From positions 1 through 33,224 of the forward strand of contig NZ_SPMY01000065.1 in assembly GCF_012939955.1 (NCBI RefSeq): a stretch of 33,224 nt of DNA, written 5' to 3'. This document shows, one piece after another, positions 1 to 10,562 of the stretch. The notes beneath the pieces were generated by a model. The model was not told the DNA's origin. It saw only the letters and a list, made by a program, of their open reading frames with translations, and did no database searches. The position numbers and the translations under genes are program-made. Position 1 is the stretch's first letter, and each line of letters starts with the position of its first letter. Origin of the DNA: Candidatus Accumulibacter phosphatis. Lineage in GTDB: Bacteria > Pseudomonadota > Gammaproteobacteria > Burkholderiales > Rhodocyclaceae.

Positions 1-872
1 GTCCCGGGAGCCGGTTGGGTTGGCGGCTTCTGGGGGTCGCTCTAGCCGCAGCAGGGGTAGCCAGGCGCAGGCGCTGAAGGCAAACGTTGCAGAAGGGAAT
101 CGCGCCGAGGCGAGAAGTCGGACGGCAGTCGCGATCCGCGGGTTCCTGATCGCCACAACGTCGACAGCCACATCGCGGGCGTCAGCGGGTCATGATGCCT
201 GACTTGCACGATGTCGTCGTTAAGGAAGGATAAGAAATCCAACGGCACTGACGAGAGTATATGAGCCTTCATCAAGCAGCGCCAATGTCGAATTTGGACC
301 CGGAAGCCTCTGAAAAGTCATCCGAATCTCGCTTTGTTCATGGTAACGCCTTGCATCTCCAAGAGCGGAAGCGCACGGGTGGGCATTGGGCGCGGCGGCG
401 ATGGCGGCTTGCCCAGATGGGAATGATCGTTTGCTTGTCGAGCGAACGTCCGCATCGAGCGAACGTCCGCAGAGTGGTCAGGAGCGGTCATCCGATGTTC
501 GCGAGTGCCAATGACCGGATTGGGTCGAATCCGGGCGCAGCGAAAAGATCGAAGCGGCCGTTCGGCGTGATGGTCCGCCGTGCGTGCATTAACGAACCCA
601 TAGTGACCGTCGACCTTGTGTAGCGCCACGCTCGGCTCTGCCCGACGAGCGGGCGGATGTCGCATCGCCGTAGCCGGCCGCTTGATGATGGCCAAGCGGC
701 CAATCACCAGGATAAATTCACCGGGCGATCTTGGCTTGTCAGGCGGCGACCGAGGCGCGGCAATCTGCAAGCAGCGATCTCTGGCGCATTCGACACCGCG
801 AGATCAAACCCTCCCTCGCTCTTCCCGACGCTTCCTCGCGAGCGCTTCGGGGAGACTGAACGGACGCCGCCC
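1..872. other. Gene-poor stretch with no recognisable gene
   Basis: No convincing gene was found on either strand. The open frames here (up to about 150 codons) are arginine- and proline-rich, overlap each other on opposite strands, lack Shine-Dalgarno sequences and resemble no family I know. The first bases could be the last codons of a gene entering from the left: one plus frame reads GWVGGFWGSL then TAG at about 43-45, but this is too short to judge. The stretch contains a short perfect tandem duplication and looks like decayed DNA downstream of the nif remnant. Confidence 0.5.
438..471. repeat. 17-bp perfect tandem duplication
   Basis: The unit tcgagcgaacgtccgca occurs twice head to tail (438-454 and 455-471) with no mismatch. 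It lies in the gene-poor stretch downstream of fdxB. No function is evident; it is most likely a slippage product. Confidence 0.8.
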
Positions 873-1148
873 TCAGGCCGGCGCATACGTGTAGCAGCCC
901 TTCGGACACACCCGGCCGCAGGCGCCGCAGCCGATGCAGTCCATGGCGTTGGCCAGGGCCGTGACCATCATGTTGTCGTCTTCGTTGTCGCCCTCGTCCT
1001 CGGTGTCGAGTTCGCGCTCGACGAGGTCGAGGAGCGTGCGCGGACAGACCTTGTAGCAGCGGCCGCAGCCAATGCTTTTGACCTGATCGAGGACGGTGAC
1101 AAATGGCGGCGTCCATTCGGCGCCGCCACGGGTGCGTCCGGTAATCAT
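873..1148 (-). CDS. fdxB: Nif-specific ferredoxin III (FdxB type)
   Basis: A 91-residue two-cluster ferredoxin expected to carry two [4Fe-4S] centres and donate electrons during nitrogen fixation or FeMo-cofactor assembly in the cytoplasm. Cysteines visible are C28, C31 and C35 (CGRCYKVCP) and C71, C74, C77, C81 and C85 (CIGCGACGRVCPKGC), separated by an acidic linker at about residues 46-60. This pattern is typical of the nif-associated ferredoxin III family. The ATG at 1148 overlaps the stop of the upstream DUF683 gene by four bases (ATGA), so the two are translationally coupled. The gene order NifX-associated, DUF683, fdxB is a standard nif accessory order. Nothing nif-like follows downstream, so the group looks like a remnant. 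Family assignment is firm; function in this strain is doubtful without the rest of the cluster. Confidence 0.88.
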   Translation of the reverse strand: MITGRTRGGAEWTPPFVTVLDQVKSIGCGRCYKVCPRTLLDLVERELDTEDEGDNEDDNMMVTALANAMDCIGCGACGRVCPKGCYTYAPA

Positions 1149-1366
1149 GCGGCGGGTCCTTTCTGTTGCGCGGCGGCGAGGCGGGTGCTGGCTTCAGCCC
1201 AGGCCTTGCATGCGTCGAAGGTGAATTGCGATAGCGGTGGAAGTTCGCTATGGGCCGCCGGCAGGCGCTCTTCCGCGAGCTCATGCAGGCGCGCCGCCCA
1301 CTCCGCAGCGATTCGCTGCAGCCGCCTGACTTCCTTTTCGAGGACCACGATGTCGTCGCTGCCCAT
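1145..1366 (-). CDS. DUF683 / CCE_0567-type nif-associated small protein
   Basis: A 73-residue, highly helical protein matching the small nif-associated DUF683 (CCE_0567) family. The N-terminal helix (about residues 5-35, charged, with EKEVRRLQRIAAEW) and the later conserved-looking FDACKAWAEA segment (about 49-58) are as expected. Members of this family are found in nif clusters beside the NifX-associated gene and fdxB, and have been described as metal-binding helical-hairpin proteins; the exact role is unclear. A strong AGGAGG ribosome binding site lies about 7 bases upstream of the ATG at 1366, just after the stop of the preceding gene. The 3' end overlaps fdxB by four bases. The reading frame is intact. 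Confidence 0.8.
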   Translation of the reverse strand: MGSDDIVVLEKEVRRLQRIAAEWAARLHELAEERLPAAHSELPPLSQFTFDACKAWAEASTRLAAAQQKGPAA

Positions 1367-1381
1367 CTGCCCACCCTCCTC

Positions 1382-1696
1382 TTACAGGCCGGCAAGGGCC
1401 GGGTACTGGCCGATGCGTTCGAGGGCCAGCGCGAGGATCTTGTCGGCTTCATCCTTCATTTTCGACAGACTGGGAAAGCCAAAGCGATGCACGTCGCGCA
1501 GCATCCGATCGACGGCGAGCAGCTTGCCGACGCTAATCAGGGCACGGCCAAAGCCCTTGTGCGTGAGGTGCACCAGGGGCACGGCGAGCAGTTTGCATTC
1601 CTGCTCGATGAGCACCGCGATGGCGTTGTAGAAGGCTGCCCCGAGCGGAGTGCGACAGAACACGGCAGAGTTCGGCAAAAGCACGCACAAGTGCAT
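1382..1696 (-). CDS. NifX-associated nitrogen fixation protein (DUF269), N-terminally truncated
   Basis: Residues 21-104 of this frame (AFYNAIAVLIEQE, then SHEGFGR-like LTHKGFGRALISVGKL, then LRDVHRFGFPSLSKM) match the C-terminal half of the NifX-associated DUF269 family, whose members are about 140-155 residues. The N-terminal half, normally with a conserved region before FYNA, is missing: the roughly 20 residues before about position 1636 look unrelated and the frame simply begins at an ATG at 1696 with no good ribosome binding site. The gene is followed 15 bases later by the DUF683 gene and then fdxB, the usual order. I read it as a truncated, probably non-functional gene whose 5' part was lost in the 1637-1748 junction next to the binding-protein gene. 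An assembly join cannot be excluded. Confidence 0.7.
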   Translation of the reverse strand: MHLCVLLPNSAVFCRTPLGAAFYNAIAVLIEQECKLLAVPLVHLTHKGFGRALISVGKLLAVDRMLRDVHRFGFPSLSKMKDEADKILALALERIGQYPALAGL

Positions 1697-1751
1697 CGAC
1701 AGGCATGCCGCCAGGCCCTAGACTTGGGCAGACATTCAAGCGGAGCGGATG

Positions 1752-2891
1752 ATGAAGCTGATCTCTTTTCTGGGCAGCGTATGGGCAGCGGTCCTCATCG
1801 GACTGGCGTCGTTCAGCGCCAATGCCGCCGAAATCGTCATCGGCCAGGTTGCCCCGTTCAGCGGCCCGCTGGCGCCGACCGGGCTGTCGATGCGTGCCGG
1901 CGCCCAGTTGTACTTCGACGCGGTGAACGCGAGCGGAGGAATTCACGGCGCCCAGATCCGCCTGATCTCCAAAGACGACGGCTACCAGACCGCGGAGACC
2001 ATTCGCCTGGCGCGCGCAATGCTGAAGGAAGAGCGGCCAGTGGCGTTCTTCGGTTTCGTCGGTACCGGCAACGTTGAAGCCATTCTCGAAAACGGGGTGC
2101 TCGGCGAAGCGGGCATTCCGCTAATCGCCGTACGCACCGGCGCGGCATCGCTGGTTCAGCGCAACGACCCGCTGCTGTTCATGACCCGCGCCACCTATGC
2201 CGCAGAAGTGGACAAGATCGTCGGTCAGTACGCCACCACCGGCTACAGCCGCTTCGCCATCCTCTACCAGGACGACGCCTTCGGACGCGACGTGCTGGTC
2301 AGCGCCGAGCGGGCAATCAAGGAAGCCGGCGGCTCGCTGGTGGCCACCGGCTCGTACGCGAAAAACACGACCGACGTCGGCGCGGCGGTGAAAACGATTG
2401 CCGCCGCCAAACCGCAAGCGGTGATCATGATCGCCAACACCGCGGCCAGTTCCGAGTTCCTGAAACAATCACGCGAATACGGCAACTTCGCGCAGTACGT
2501 CGCGCTCTCGGTCACCGACGCCGCACAGGTCGTCAAGCGAATCGGCGCCGACAAGGCCGCCGGACTGGTCCTCACCCAGGTGGTCCCGAATCCGGACAGC
2601 CCGACGATTCCCTTGATCAAGGAGGTCCAGAACAACTTCGCGAAGTTCAAACCGCAAGACGTGACCGTCAATCACACCCTCGTCGAAGGCTATCTGGGCG
2701 CCAAGGTGCTCGTCGAAGCCCTGCGCCGTGCCGGCCCAAACCCCAGCCGCCAGAAAGTTCGCGAAGCCCTCGAAACCATGAAAAACTATGACGCTGGCGA
2801 AGTGTTCATCAGTTTCTCCGCCAACCGCCATACCGGCTCGCGCTACGTCGATATCACCATTCTCAATCAGGCCGGCAAGCTGCTGCACTAA
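1752..2891 (+). CDS. ABC transporter periplasmic substrate-binding protein, LivK-like (Peripla_BP_6)
   Basis: A 379-residue periplasmic binding protein of the branched-chain amino acid/amide/urea type (PBP type I fold). It has a signal peptide of about 25 residues ending ANA-AE, then the typical opening IVIGQVAPFSGPLAPTG, with AGAQLYFDAVNASGG at about 48-62 and LYQDDAFGRD near 172. The family binds amino acids, amides or similar solutes and passes them to a membrane permease; the ligand cannot be read from sequence. No permease or ATPase genes are adjacent, so it is an orphan component, as is common in Betaproteobacteria. Two ATGs lie in tandem (1749 and 1752). The GGAG at 1742-1745 is better spaced for 1752, so I chose that. 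The left neighbour is the broken nif remnant. Confidence 0.85.
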   Translation: MKLISFLGSVWAAVLIGLASFSANAAEIVIGQVAPFSGPLAPTGLSMRAGAQLYFDAVNASGGIHGAQIRLISKDDGYQTAETIRLARAMLKEERPVAFFGFVGTGNVEAILENGVLGEAGIPLIAVRTGAASLVQRNDPLLFMTRATYAAEVDKIVGQYATTGYSRFAILYQDDAFGRDVLVSAERAIKEAGGSLVATGSYAKNTTDVGAAVKTIAAAKPQAVIMIANTAASSEFLKQSREYGNFAQYVALSVTDAAQVVKRIGADKAAGLVLTQVVPNPDSPTIPLIKEVQNNFAKFKPQDVTVNHTLVEGYLGAKVLVEALRRAGPNPSRQKVREALETMKNYDAGEVFISFSANRHTGSRYVDITILNQAGKLLH

Positions 2892-2898
2892 GGCAGGC

Positions 2899-2939
2899 AC
2901 GCAAGGATGCGGCGCAGCGACGCAAGGACGCGGCGCCAG
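2899..2939. repeat. Imperfect ~20-bp tandem duplication
   Basis: Two near-identical copies of acgcaaggatgcggcgcag (2899-2919 and 2920-2939) follow directly after the binding-protein stop codon. No function is evident. Confidence 0.6.
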
Positions 2940-2965
2940 ACTTCGAGTCGCAACCGCAGGATGCC

Positions 2966-3095
2966 GCTAATGGTCATGACATGGCGAGACACCCCGAATC
3001 ATGAAAGCCATGACCGCCCCCCCCTCTTCCCCCCAGCCCTTCTCCCGCAAGGGAGAAGGGAGTTTCGTGAGTCGCATGCGCGACTTTCACATTAA
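2966..3095 (-). repeat. Dispersed three-hairpin intergenic element, copy 1 (inverted)
   Basis: The reverse complement of 2966-3095 matches 17381-17508 over essentially its whole length, and a shorter relative lies at 5326-5408. The element contains a perfect 10-bp hairpin (CCCTTCTCCC, loop GCAA, at 3037-3060), a small GTCGC/GCGAC hairpin at about 3071-3084, and terminal inverted segments around GGTCATGAC. This copy lies between the convergent binding-protein and slyD genes. It may act as a bidirectional transcript-end structure or a REP-like element. No coding capacity was seen. Confidence 0.8.
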
Positions 3096-3108
3096 GGCGA
3101 TTTCTGTC

Positions 3109-3239
3109 AAAGAACATACCATCCTGCTTGTCTTTTCGCCCGTCTTCTGTGTTGCGACAACAGTTACATAGTTCGACTATGCGCCTGTTGTCGCGCCTTG
3201 AAGCCGACCGAAAATCCGGCGCAATCTGCTACGTTCTTT
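3109..3239. repeat. 131-nt long imperfect palindrome (hairpin element)
   Basis: The core is a perfect 10-bp inverted repeat GCGACAACAG (3154-3163) / CTGTTGTCGC (3185-3194). It encloses a second perfect 6-bp stem CATAGT (3167-3172) / ACTATG (3176-3181) with a TCG loop. The symmetry continues outward imperfectly to AAAGAACATA (3109-3118) / TACGTTCTTT (3230-3239), including matching TTTTCG and CTTC blocks. It fills the gap between repeat copy 1 and the end of slyD. It could be a MITE-like element or a structured RNA. No other copy was noticed in this window. Confidence 0.75.
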
Positions 3240-3303
3240 TCCGGCAATCGCCTAACGGAGCGGCTAGCGGAAACTGCTGGCGACGCTCGGCCGCCAGCGC
3301 AAC

Positions 3304-3810
3304 TCAGTCGTCGTCGTCGAAGTCGCCGTCGTGGGTGTGACCATGGCTGATTTCTTCGGCAGTGGCCGGGCGAATATTGGTCACCGTACAGGTAAACACC
3401 AGCGCCATTCCGGCCAAGGGGTGGTTGCCGTCGAGAACGACCTTGTCGTCGGCCATTTCAGTCACCCGATAGATCAGCACGTCCTCGTCGTCGTCCTCGT
3501 CGTCGGCGCCCTCGGGGACTCCTTCAAACTGCATGCCAACCTGCAACTCCTCCGGAAACTGCGCGCGCGGCTCGACCTGAACGAGCGCCGCGTCGTACTC
3601 ACCGAAGGCCTCGTCCGGCTGCATCTTGACCACCACCGACTCGCCAACCTTCTTGTCCTGCATCGCTTCTTCGATCAGCGGAAAAATGTCGTCGTAGCCC
3701 CCGTGCAGGTAGACCAGCGGCTCCTGACCGGCATCGACCAGCTCGCCCTCGAAATCGACGACGCTGTAGTCGAGGGTGACCACGGTATTCTTTGCAACTT
3801 GCATGTTCAT
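3304..3810 (-). CDS. slyD: FKBP-type peptidyl-prolyl cis-trans isomerase SlyD
   Basis: A 168-residue SlyD-type FKBP: cytoplasmic prolyl isomerase and chaperone, often metal-binding. The FKBP halves are visible (VTLDYSVVDFEGELVDAG; HGGYDDIFPLIEEAM; NHPLAGMALVFTCTV), flanking the inserted IF chaperone domain (about residues 70-130) that contains EAFGEYD and FPEELQVGMQFEG. An unusually acidic loop (GADDEDDDEDV) sits in that domain, and the C-terminus is a short His/Asp tail (HGHTHDGDFDDDD) rather than the long Cys/His-rich tail of the E. coli protein. The start at 3810 is supported by an AGGA about 9 bases upstream; a second ATG lies at 3804. It overlaps the bcp stop by four bases (ATGA), so bcp and slyD are one coupled unit. 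Confidence 0.92.
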   Translation of the reverse strand: MNMQVAKNTVVTLDYSVVDFEGELVDAGQEPLVYLHGGYDDIFPLIEEAMQDKKVGESVVVKMQPDEAFGEYDAALVQVEPRAQFPEELQVGMQFEGVPEGADDEDDDEDVLIYRVTEMADDKVVLDGNHPLAGMALVFTCTVTNIRPATAEEISHGHTHDGDFDDDD

Positions 3811-4277
3811 GAATTGAGTTCCTTCACCACGCGCAACATTTCCAGCGCGTGGCCTTTGGCGGTCACCCCGTAAAGCACGAGACGAAGAACGCCTTGTTTG
3901 TCGATGACGAAAGTCGAGCGGACGATACCGTACTTCCTGGCACCATTCACTTCTTTCGCCTGCCAGACACCGTAGCGCTTGCACGCGACCCCTTCGCTAT
4001 CGGAAAGGAGAGAGACCGAAATTCCGTGTTTGTCTCTGAATTCGGCGTGCCTGATGCAGTCATCACGGCTAATGCCGATGATCGTGCAATCGTGACGCGC
4101 GAACTGATCCTCATGATCCGAGAAATCGGTCGCCTGCAAGGTGCAGCACGGCGTGTCATCTCTCGGGTAGAAAAAGAGAATGACATTACTCTTGCCCTGA
4201 AACTGGGCAATATCGATAAGCTCCATGTCCGCATCGGGAAGGACGAACATCGGCGCTGCCTGTCCTGCTTTCAGCAT
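3807..4277 (-). CDS. bcp: Thioredoxin-dependent peroxiredoxin, Bcp/PrxQ family
   Basis: A 156-residue peroxiredoxin that reduces hydrogen peroxide and organic hydroperoxides in the cytoplasm. The thioredoxin-like core begins GQAAPMFVLPDAD, and the active-site segment FFYPRDDTPCCTLQATDF gives a peroxidatic cysteine at C45 within T-P-x-C. Most homologues have glycine at the x position (TPGC); here it is C44, giving vicinal cysteines. The resolving cysteine seen five residues later in many PrxQ proteins is absent (Ala/Thr here), so it probably works as a 1-Cys enzyme or uses another cysteine (C64, C73 or C99 region). It is the first gene of a coupled bcp-slyD unit and diverges from the SIMPL gene across 4278-4577. 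Confidence 0.92.
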   Translation of the reverse strand: MLKAGQAAPMFVLPDADMELIDIAQFQGKSNVILFFYPRDDTPCCTLQATDFSDHEDQFARHDCTIIGISRDDCIRHAEFRDKHGISVSLLSDSEGVACKRYGVWQAKEVNGARKYGIVRSTFVIDKQGVLRLVLYGVTAKGHALEMLRVVKELNS

Positions 4278-4453
4278 GGTGACCCCTCATAGACCCTTGC
4301 CGCCCGTATGCGAGCAAACGAGAGACGCTGATTCTAACCAAGCTTCCGGCAACTGGCCACAAGAAAGCAGTGCCCGGATCGCGCTACAATGAACTCTCGA
4401 CGAAGAGGCTCACTGCCTCCATACCCGCCAGGCACGCCTCAGACATCTTCCCC

Positions 4454-4516
4454 TATCCAAACGATCCAAACGATCCAAACGATCCAAACGATCCAAGCGA
4501 TCCAAGCGATCCCAGC
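4454..4516. repeat. Seven-unit 9-bp tandem repeat
   Basis: Seven head-to-tail 9-bp units: tatccaaac, then gatccaaac three times, gatccaagc twice and gatcccagc. They lie in the roughly 300-bp divergent gap between bcp and the SIMPL gene. The period is a multiple of three and the frame is open into the downstream gene (I-Q-T repeats). The real start of that gene is nevertheless probably at 4578, so I treat the repeat as upstream, non-coding sequence. Unit number may vary between strains. Confidence 0.85.
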
Positions 4517-4577
4517 GGCGCGCGGAGCTGAAGGATACCCGCCAAGCTCGTGCGCCGCAAACCCGGAGAGCGACACC

Positions 4578-5276
4578 ATGACTTCCTTGCGACCTTTGCT
4601 GCACGCCGCCCCCCTGCTGCTCCTGCTCTTCGCCATGCCGGCAACGGCAGCAACGAGTGACGAGGCCATGCTCACCACCATCGAGCTTTCCGCCGAGGCC
4701 GCACGACCGGCAGCCAATGATCTGACGCGCGCCTCGGTTTTTGCCGAAGCCAGCGGCGCGACAGCGAGCGAACTGGCCAATCGGGTCAATAGCCAGATCA
4801 GCGACGCCCTGAAGACCGCCAAAGCCTACACCCACGTCAACACGCAAAGCGGCGCCACCCACAGCTATCCGATTTATGCCAAAGACAACAAGATCGAAGG
4901 CTGGCGGATGCGCTCCGAGCTGACTCTGGAGTCGCGCGACAGCGCTGCCCTGTCCGAGCTTCTCGGCAAACTCCAGACCTCGCTGGGCGTCGCCAACCTG
5001 ATGCTGCTGCCAAGCCCGGAAGCCAGGGAAGAGGCCGAAAGCAAGGCCATCATCGACGCCATCGCGGCCTTCAAACTGCGCGCCAAAACAGTCGCCGACG
5101 CCTTGGGAAGGAGCTACCGGATCAAGCTGCTGTCGATCAACAGCAACGGTCGGCCCGCCGGCCCGCCGATGATGCGCGCGGCCGCCATGGCCGCCGATGC
5201 CACAGCGATGCCGATCGAGGCCGGCGAGACGCAGATCCGGGCGACAATTTCAGGCCAGATCGTGCTCACAGAATAA
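4578..5276 (+). CDS. SIMPL (DUF541) domain-containing exported protein
   Basis: A 232-residue predicted periplasmic or outer-membrane-associated protein of the SIMPL/DUF541 family. A signal peptide occupies about residues 1-24 (a leucine-rich core ending AMPATA). The family pattern follows: ELSAEAARPAANDLTRASVFAEASGATASELANRVNSQISDALKTAK, YPIYAKDNKIEGWRMRSELTLESRD, and the C-terminal ETQIRATISGQIVL. Family members are poorly understood; some have been linked to stress or outer-membrane functions. The start at 4578 is supported by GGAG at 4564-4567 and by the signal peptide beginning there. The frame is open further upstream to 4389, but that part is the I-Q-T tandem repeat and proline-rich sequence with no signal. 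It converges with ftsB. Confidence 0.85.
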   Translation: MTSLRPLLHAAPLLLLLFAMPATAATSDEAMLTTIELSAEAARPAANDLTRASVFAEASGATASELANRVNSQISDALKTAKAYTHVNTQSGATHSYPIYAKDNKIEGWRMRSELTLESRDSAALSELLGKLQTSLGVANLMLLPSPEAREEAESKAIIDAIAAFKLRAKTVADALGRSYRIKLLSINSNGRPAGPPMMRAAAMAADATAMPIEAGETQIRATISGQIVLTE

Positions 5277-5325
5277 TCGGAACGGCGCCGCGACTGCCAG
5301 CGCGCAGCGCCCGCCCTTACCGTGC

Positions 5326-5408
5326 AAGTCGCATACGCGACTCACGAAACTGCCTTCTCCCCCTGCGCGAGAAGGGCCGGGAAAGAGGGGGACGGTCATG
5401 ACCCTTAG
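5326..5408 (+). repeat. Dispersed hairpin intergenic element, copy 2 (shorter)
   Basis: This segment shares AGTCGC-ATACGCGACTCACGAAACT, the CCTTCTC...GAGAAGG hairpin and GGTCATGAC with the copies at 2966-3095 (inverted) and 17381-17508. It lacks the distal GTCATGACC arm. It sits between the convergent SIMPL gene and ftsB, and its right end includes the ftsB stop codon. Confidence 0.7.
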
Positions 5409-5762
5409 TGCTTGACTGGTTTTCCCGGAACAGCCGTCGCGGCGACGGCAAGCTTGCCAGCCTTCGCGGCAACGGCTGGCGCGGCCCGAGGCCGATCAGG
5501 AATCTGCACGAAAACTTCGTCCTGCTTGACCATCCCGAGTTCGAAGCGGGCACGCTCTTCGATCGCGTCGTAACCCTGCTTCAGGTCGTGCGCTTCGGCG
5601 TCGAGGCCGGCGTTGCGCATCTCGAGGCTCTGGTTGATTTCCTTCTGTTGCTGCAACTGCCGGCCGACATCCCATACCCGCAGCCACCCCCCCCTTGCCG
5701 ATCCACAGGGGCGCCTGCAGCAAGGCGATGACGACCACTAACCCAAGAGCAAGCCAACGCAC
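5405..5762 (-). CDS. ftsB: Cell division protein FtsB, interrupted by +1 frameshift
   Basis: FtsB is a small bitopic inner-membrane protein that forms the FtsQLB divisome subcomplex. The first frame, from a GTG at 5762, gives the membrane anchor MRWLALGLVVVIALLQAPLW. The second frame gives the coiled coil and C-terminal part (QQQKEINQSLEMRNAGLDAE, then YDAIEERARFELGMVKQDE). The frames are separated by a run of eight G (plus-strand C at 5687-5694). With seven G the frames join as GKGGWLRVWDVGRQLQQQKE, an ordinary FtsB of 118 residues with an Ala/Pro/Lys-rich tail. It lies 28 bases after eno, its usual neighbour. Because ftsB is normally essential, a sequencing error is more likely than a real lesion. 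Confidence 0.82.
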
Positions 5763-5790
5763 GGTGCGGGACTTCTATGGCGCTGGCAGG

Positions 5791-9926
<4,136 letters not shown>

Positions 9927-9965
9927 TCATCGAGGACGGCTGAGAACCGGGCCGAGCATCACTTC

Positions 9966-9983
9966 GGGCCGTCAAAACGGCCC
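9966..9983 (-). terminator. GC-rich hairpin, possible transcript end
   Basis: A perfect 7-bp stem GGGCCGT/ACGGCCC with a 4-base loop lies 14 bases beyond the isochorismatase stop codon on the minus strand and upstream of pyrG. There is no U-tract on either side, so it may be a pause or 3'-end stabilising structure rather than a classical terminator. Confidence 0.4.
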
Positions 9984-9996
9984 TCGCCGGCACGCA

Positions 9997-10539
9997 TCAG
10001 CGAATAAACTCGCGGCTGACCTCGCGAAAAATTTCAGTCCCGGCCTGCCCCAACCATTCGAAGGCGACCATTTCACGCGACACGATGTCGGCGCCGTGCG
10101 CACGCATGCGCGCCAGCGCCAGCGCCTTGTCGGTACTTCGCCGCGACCCGACCGCCTCCTCGACGACGAAGACACGGCGGCCGGCGGCGATCAGATCGAG
10201 CACCGTCTGCTGGACGCAGACATGCGCTTCGGTGCCGGCAACGACAAATTGCGCGCGATCGCCACCAACCGCCCGCAAGAGGGCACCCTCGGCGACAGCG
10301 GAGAAATGCATCTTCTCGATGCGGCAGGCGTCCGGCAGCAGAGCGCGCAAAGACGGCATGGTCGGTCCCAGGCCTTTCGGATACTGTTCCGTGCAGATCA
10401 CCGGGACGCCCAGACGCTGCGCCAGTCGAGTCAGCCAGGAACTGGCTTCAAGGACGGCTGCAGCGTCGTGGATTGCCGGGTAAAGGCGCTCCTGCAAATC
10501 AACCAGCAGCAAAGTGGAACGTTCGGCATGAATCAACAT
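9997..10539 (-). CDS. Isochorismatase-family cysteine hydrolase
   Basis: A 180-residue hydrolase of the isochorismatase/YcaC-like superfamily. The expected catalytic triad is visible: D14 (LLLVDLQ), K76 (IEKMHFSA) and C108 (AGTEAHVCVQQT), with the cis-peptide region just before the cysteine. The family hydrolyses amides or ester-like bonds (nicotinamide, N-carbamoyl compounds, isochorismate); the substrate is not predictable here, and the short single-domain form resembles YcaC-type proteins. The ATG at 10539 has a strong GGAGAGGG site, and the frame upstream of it overlaps the neighbouring gene. It lies 23 bases after the NMT1-like gene and is probably co-transcribed with it. Confidence 0.85.
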   Translation of the reverse strand: MLIHAERSTLLLVDLQERLYPAIHDAAAVLEASSWLTRLAQRLGVPVICTEQYPKGLGPTMPSLRALLPDACRIEKMHFSAVAEGALLRAVGGDRAQFVVAGTEAHVCVQQTVLDLIAAGRRVFVVEEAVGSRRSTDKALALARMRAHGADIVSREMVAFEWLGQAGTEIFREVSREFIR

Positions 10540-10562
10540 TTCCCTCTCCAGACGACAGGCGA

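Noticed and set aside
318-770. 150-codon minus-strand open frame in the left gene-poor stretch
   Set aside because: Arg/Pro/His-rich, no ribosome site, overlaps equally long frames on the other strand and resembles no known family.
657-1631. 324-codon plus-strand open frame over the nif remnant
   Set aside because: It is antisense to fdxB, DUF683 and the DUF269 fragment, which have clear family motifs and ribosome sites. Its translation is Ala/Arg/Ser-rich with no family features: a high-GC shadow frame.
4389-4577. N-terminal extension of the SIMPL protein through the I-Q-T repeat
   Set aside because: The frame is open, but the ATG at 4578 has a ribosome site and begins a proper signal peptide, which would be buried by the extension.
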